DNA of 64,000 bases, taken from the NCBI RefSeq assembly GCF_000614545.1, contig NZ_BAKW01000006.1:62001-126000 (forward strand), written 5' to 3'. Within the stretch, counting starts at the first letter, position 1, and each line of letters starts with the position of its first letter. The notes under the pieces are model-generated. The model was not told the origin of the DNA. It saw nothing but the letters and a program-made list of their open reading frames with translations, and ran no database searches. The DNA is from Asaia platycodi JCM 25414 (lineage in GTDB: Bacteria; Pseudomonadota; Alphaproteobacteria; Acetobacterales; Acetobacteraceae). Positions 62,397 to 64,000 of the stretch are shown here, in pieces. The position numbers were made by a program, and so were the translations under genes.

Positions 62397-63753
62397 ATGA
62401 CAGAGATCCACGATATCGCGATCATTGGCGGCGGTGCGAGCGCCACGCTGCTGGCCTGGAATTTGCGCCACCGGCACAGCCGGGGCTGCGTCGTGATCGA
62501 TCCGGGCCCGCAGCCTGCCCTGGGTCTCGCCTATGGCACGCGCAGCGTCGAAAACCTGCTCAACGTACCGGCAAGCGGGATGAGCGCCCTCGCCGATGAG
62601 GCCGGGCATTTTCTTGGCTGGCTGAGACGCAAGATCGACCCTGAGATCGGGCAGGTGCTTTCATCCCGCGCGCCATTTATGGGCTCTATCTTCAGGATCT
62701 GTTTCGTCAGGCAGCGCCGCTGCATATCAGGGCGCGGGTCGAACGCTGTGCGCCAGACGCCGACATCACCACGCTGCATCTCGATGACGGGCGCTGCCTG
62801 CGCGCGCGCCATGTCGTTCTGGCACTCGGCCATTTTGCGCCGCCGCTCCTGCCCGGCATTCCCGCCGACCTTCTGGAAAGCGGTTGCTATCACCATCAGG
62901 TCTGGGCAGGGGGGGTCATCGAGGCCATCAAACCGACCGACCCTGTGCTGCTGATTGGCAGCGGCCTGACGGCGGTCGACCAGATCATGCAGCTTCGTGC
63001 GGCGGGTCATTCTGGCAAGATCACCATTATTTCCCGCCATGCCCAGTTTCCCAGCCGTCATGCACCGGCACCGAAACTCGATGCGCCTGTCATCGCACCG
63101 GGTGCCTGCGCGCCGCGCTGCACCGCCTATCTGCGCCTCTTCAACACAGCGCTGAAGCAGGGCATTCCATGGCGCGCCTGTATCGACAGTCTGCGTCCTG
63201 TCACCAATCAGCTCTGGGCCGCCTTGCCCCCGCAGGAGCGCGCACGGTTTCGGCGTCATCTGCAGAGACGCTGGGATGTCGTGCGTCATCGCATGGCGCC
63301 GCGTATTGCCGAGGCGCTCGATGCCGGGCTGACGAGCGGCGCACTCTCACTGCGCGCCGGCCATTTGCAGCAAATCGAGCGATGGCCGACGGGCTGCGCG
63401 TGACGATCAGATATCAGGATCGGGTCGAGATGCTAAATGCGGCCCATGTGCTGAACTGCACGGGGCCGAGCCTGCGCTATGACAGGGTGGACTCCCCTGT
63501 TCTGCGCGATCTGCTTGACAGAAAACTGGCGCGCTCGGGTCAAGGTGGCGCAGGGTTGGATACGACGGAGACCGGGCAGCTCATCGCAGCGGACGGTACG
63601 GCGAGGCTCTCGCTCTACACTCTTGGCCCCGCCCGCCAGGGCACGTTGTTCGAGTCTATCGCCATTCCCGAAATACGCGGTCAGGCTTATGATCTTGCGA
63701 CGACACTCGATGGGCTTCTGACCCAGGCCCCACTGCAGGATCTGTGCGCATGA
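62397..63753 (+). CDS. FAD/NAD(P)-binding protein (COG4529 type), two frameshifts
   Basis: About 452 residues. N-terminal IAIIGGGASATLLAWNLR dinucleotide motif, a second GSGLTAVDQ near residue 183, and conserved GLAYGT and NVPASGM. One-base losses near 62655 (EIGQ-GAFIPRAIYGLYLQDLF) and 63382 (MADGLRVTIRYQDR) split it. This family resembles YdhS; the reaction is unknown. AAGTGAGG precedes ATG 62397. Its stop overlaps the next gene (ATGA). Confidence 0.8.
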
Positions 63754-64000
63754 TAAGCCGGTACACCGACCACGCCGCCAATGAGCGCACCTTTCTCGCA
63801 TGGGTGCGTACGGCGCTCGCCATGGTGGCGATCGGCTGTATGCTCGCCAAGTTCAACATCTTCCTGCGGCTGATCGGCTCGGAACATCATGACGGCATGC
63901 CCACTCTGCCCGGGTCTTCGGCCTGGGTGGGGGTGCTGACGATCTGTGCCGGGCTCATGTTGCTGCCTGCAAGCTGGTGGCGCTTTCGCAAGGTGAAAGC
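63750..64000 (+). CDS. DUF202 membrane protein, cut by the window end
   Basis: At least 83 residues from ATG 63750. The N-terminal ANERTFLAWVRTALAMVAIG is the DUF202 (YidH-like) signature; at least two membrane spans are visible (about 21-43 and 62-75). It overlaps the preceding stop by four bases (ATGA), so the two are co-translated. Its C-terminus lies beyond the window. Confidence 0.88.
   Translation, partial: MISRYTDHAANERTFLAWVRTALAMVAIGCMLAKFNIFLRLIGSEHHDGMPTLPGSSAWVGVLTICAGLMLLPASWWRFRKVK

Overview
The window looks like chromosomal DNA from a strictly aerobic acetic acid bacterium (Acetobacteraceae, Alphaproteobacteria). The evidence is a CioAB-type bd oxidase, a Suv3-like RNA helicase, the argS-SPOR-scpAB-tatBC-serS gene order, TonB-dependent receptors and the general protein character. 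The genus (Asaia- or Gluconobacter-like) is inference. I found no rRNA, tRNA, CRISPR array or intact insertion sequence.

Layout. 0.1-6.7 kb: quinol oxidase cioAB with a small DUF2474 subunit, then gloB with a HAD phosphatase, a methyltransferase, and psd-pssA (phosphatidylethanolamine synthesis). 6.7-16.5 kb: a TonB-dependent receptor, a KirBac-type potassium channel behind gltX, and a tightly overlapping cluster of DAHP synthase, nicotinate phosphoribosyltransferase, a small unknown protein and a Tat-exported DsrE-like protein, with alkB upstream. 16.5-19.7 kb: an AT-rich accessory segment holding a secreted motif protein and the remains of a type I secretion operon that runs into a lipoprotein gene and a gene for an HExxH protein. 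19.7-27.3 kb: a second TonB-dependent receptor, an esterase/haloperoxidase, glutathione reductase, ferredoxin-NADP reductase and an S10 peptidase. 27.3-42 kb: the Suv3-like helicase, a non-coding 1-kb stretch with two diverged direct repeats, D-lactate dehydrogenase, then serS, tatC, tatB, scpB, scpA, a SPOR protein, argS and dgt, followed by divergent erpA and xthA. 42-57 kb: a nitric-oxide module (hmp/nsrR with a palindromic operator), a MocR regulator divergent from urcA-phzF, aspS with an EipB-like gene, a Rieske-AIF-type reductase, surE, a DUF2076 protein, and metR followed by the oxygen-dependent folate-independent methionine synthase pair mesX-mesD. 57-64 kb: glyQ-glyS, a second secreted motif protein, a LysR regulator divergent from a DODA-type dioxygenase, a FAD/NAD(P)-binding protein and a DUF202 membrane protein cut by the window end.

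The dominant technical fact is that about two dozen genes, including serS, argS, aspS, glyS, tatC and dgt, are interrupted by single-base shifts, nearly all one-base losses at short runs. In every case the downstream frame continues the same family without loss. This is best explained by uncorrected sequencing indels, so these genes are annotated here as whole CDSs with the shift position stated. The hlyB/hlyD fusion is different: it lacks most of both genes and is treated as a real pseudogene.
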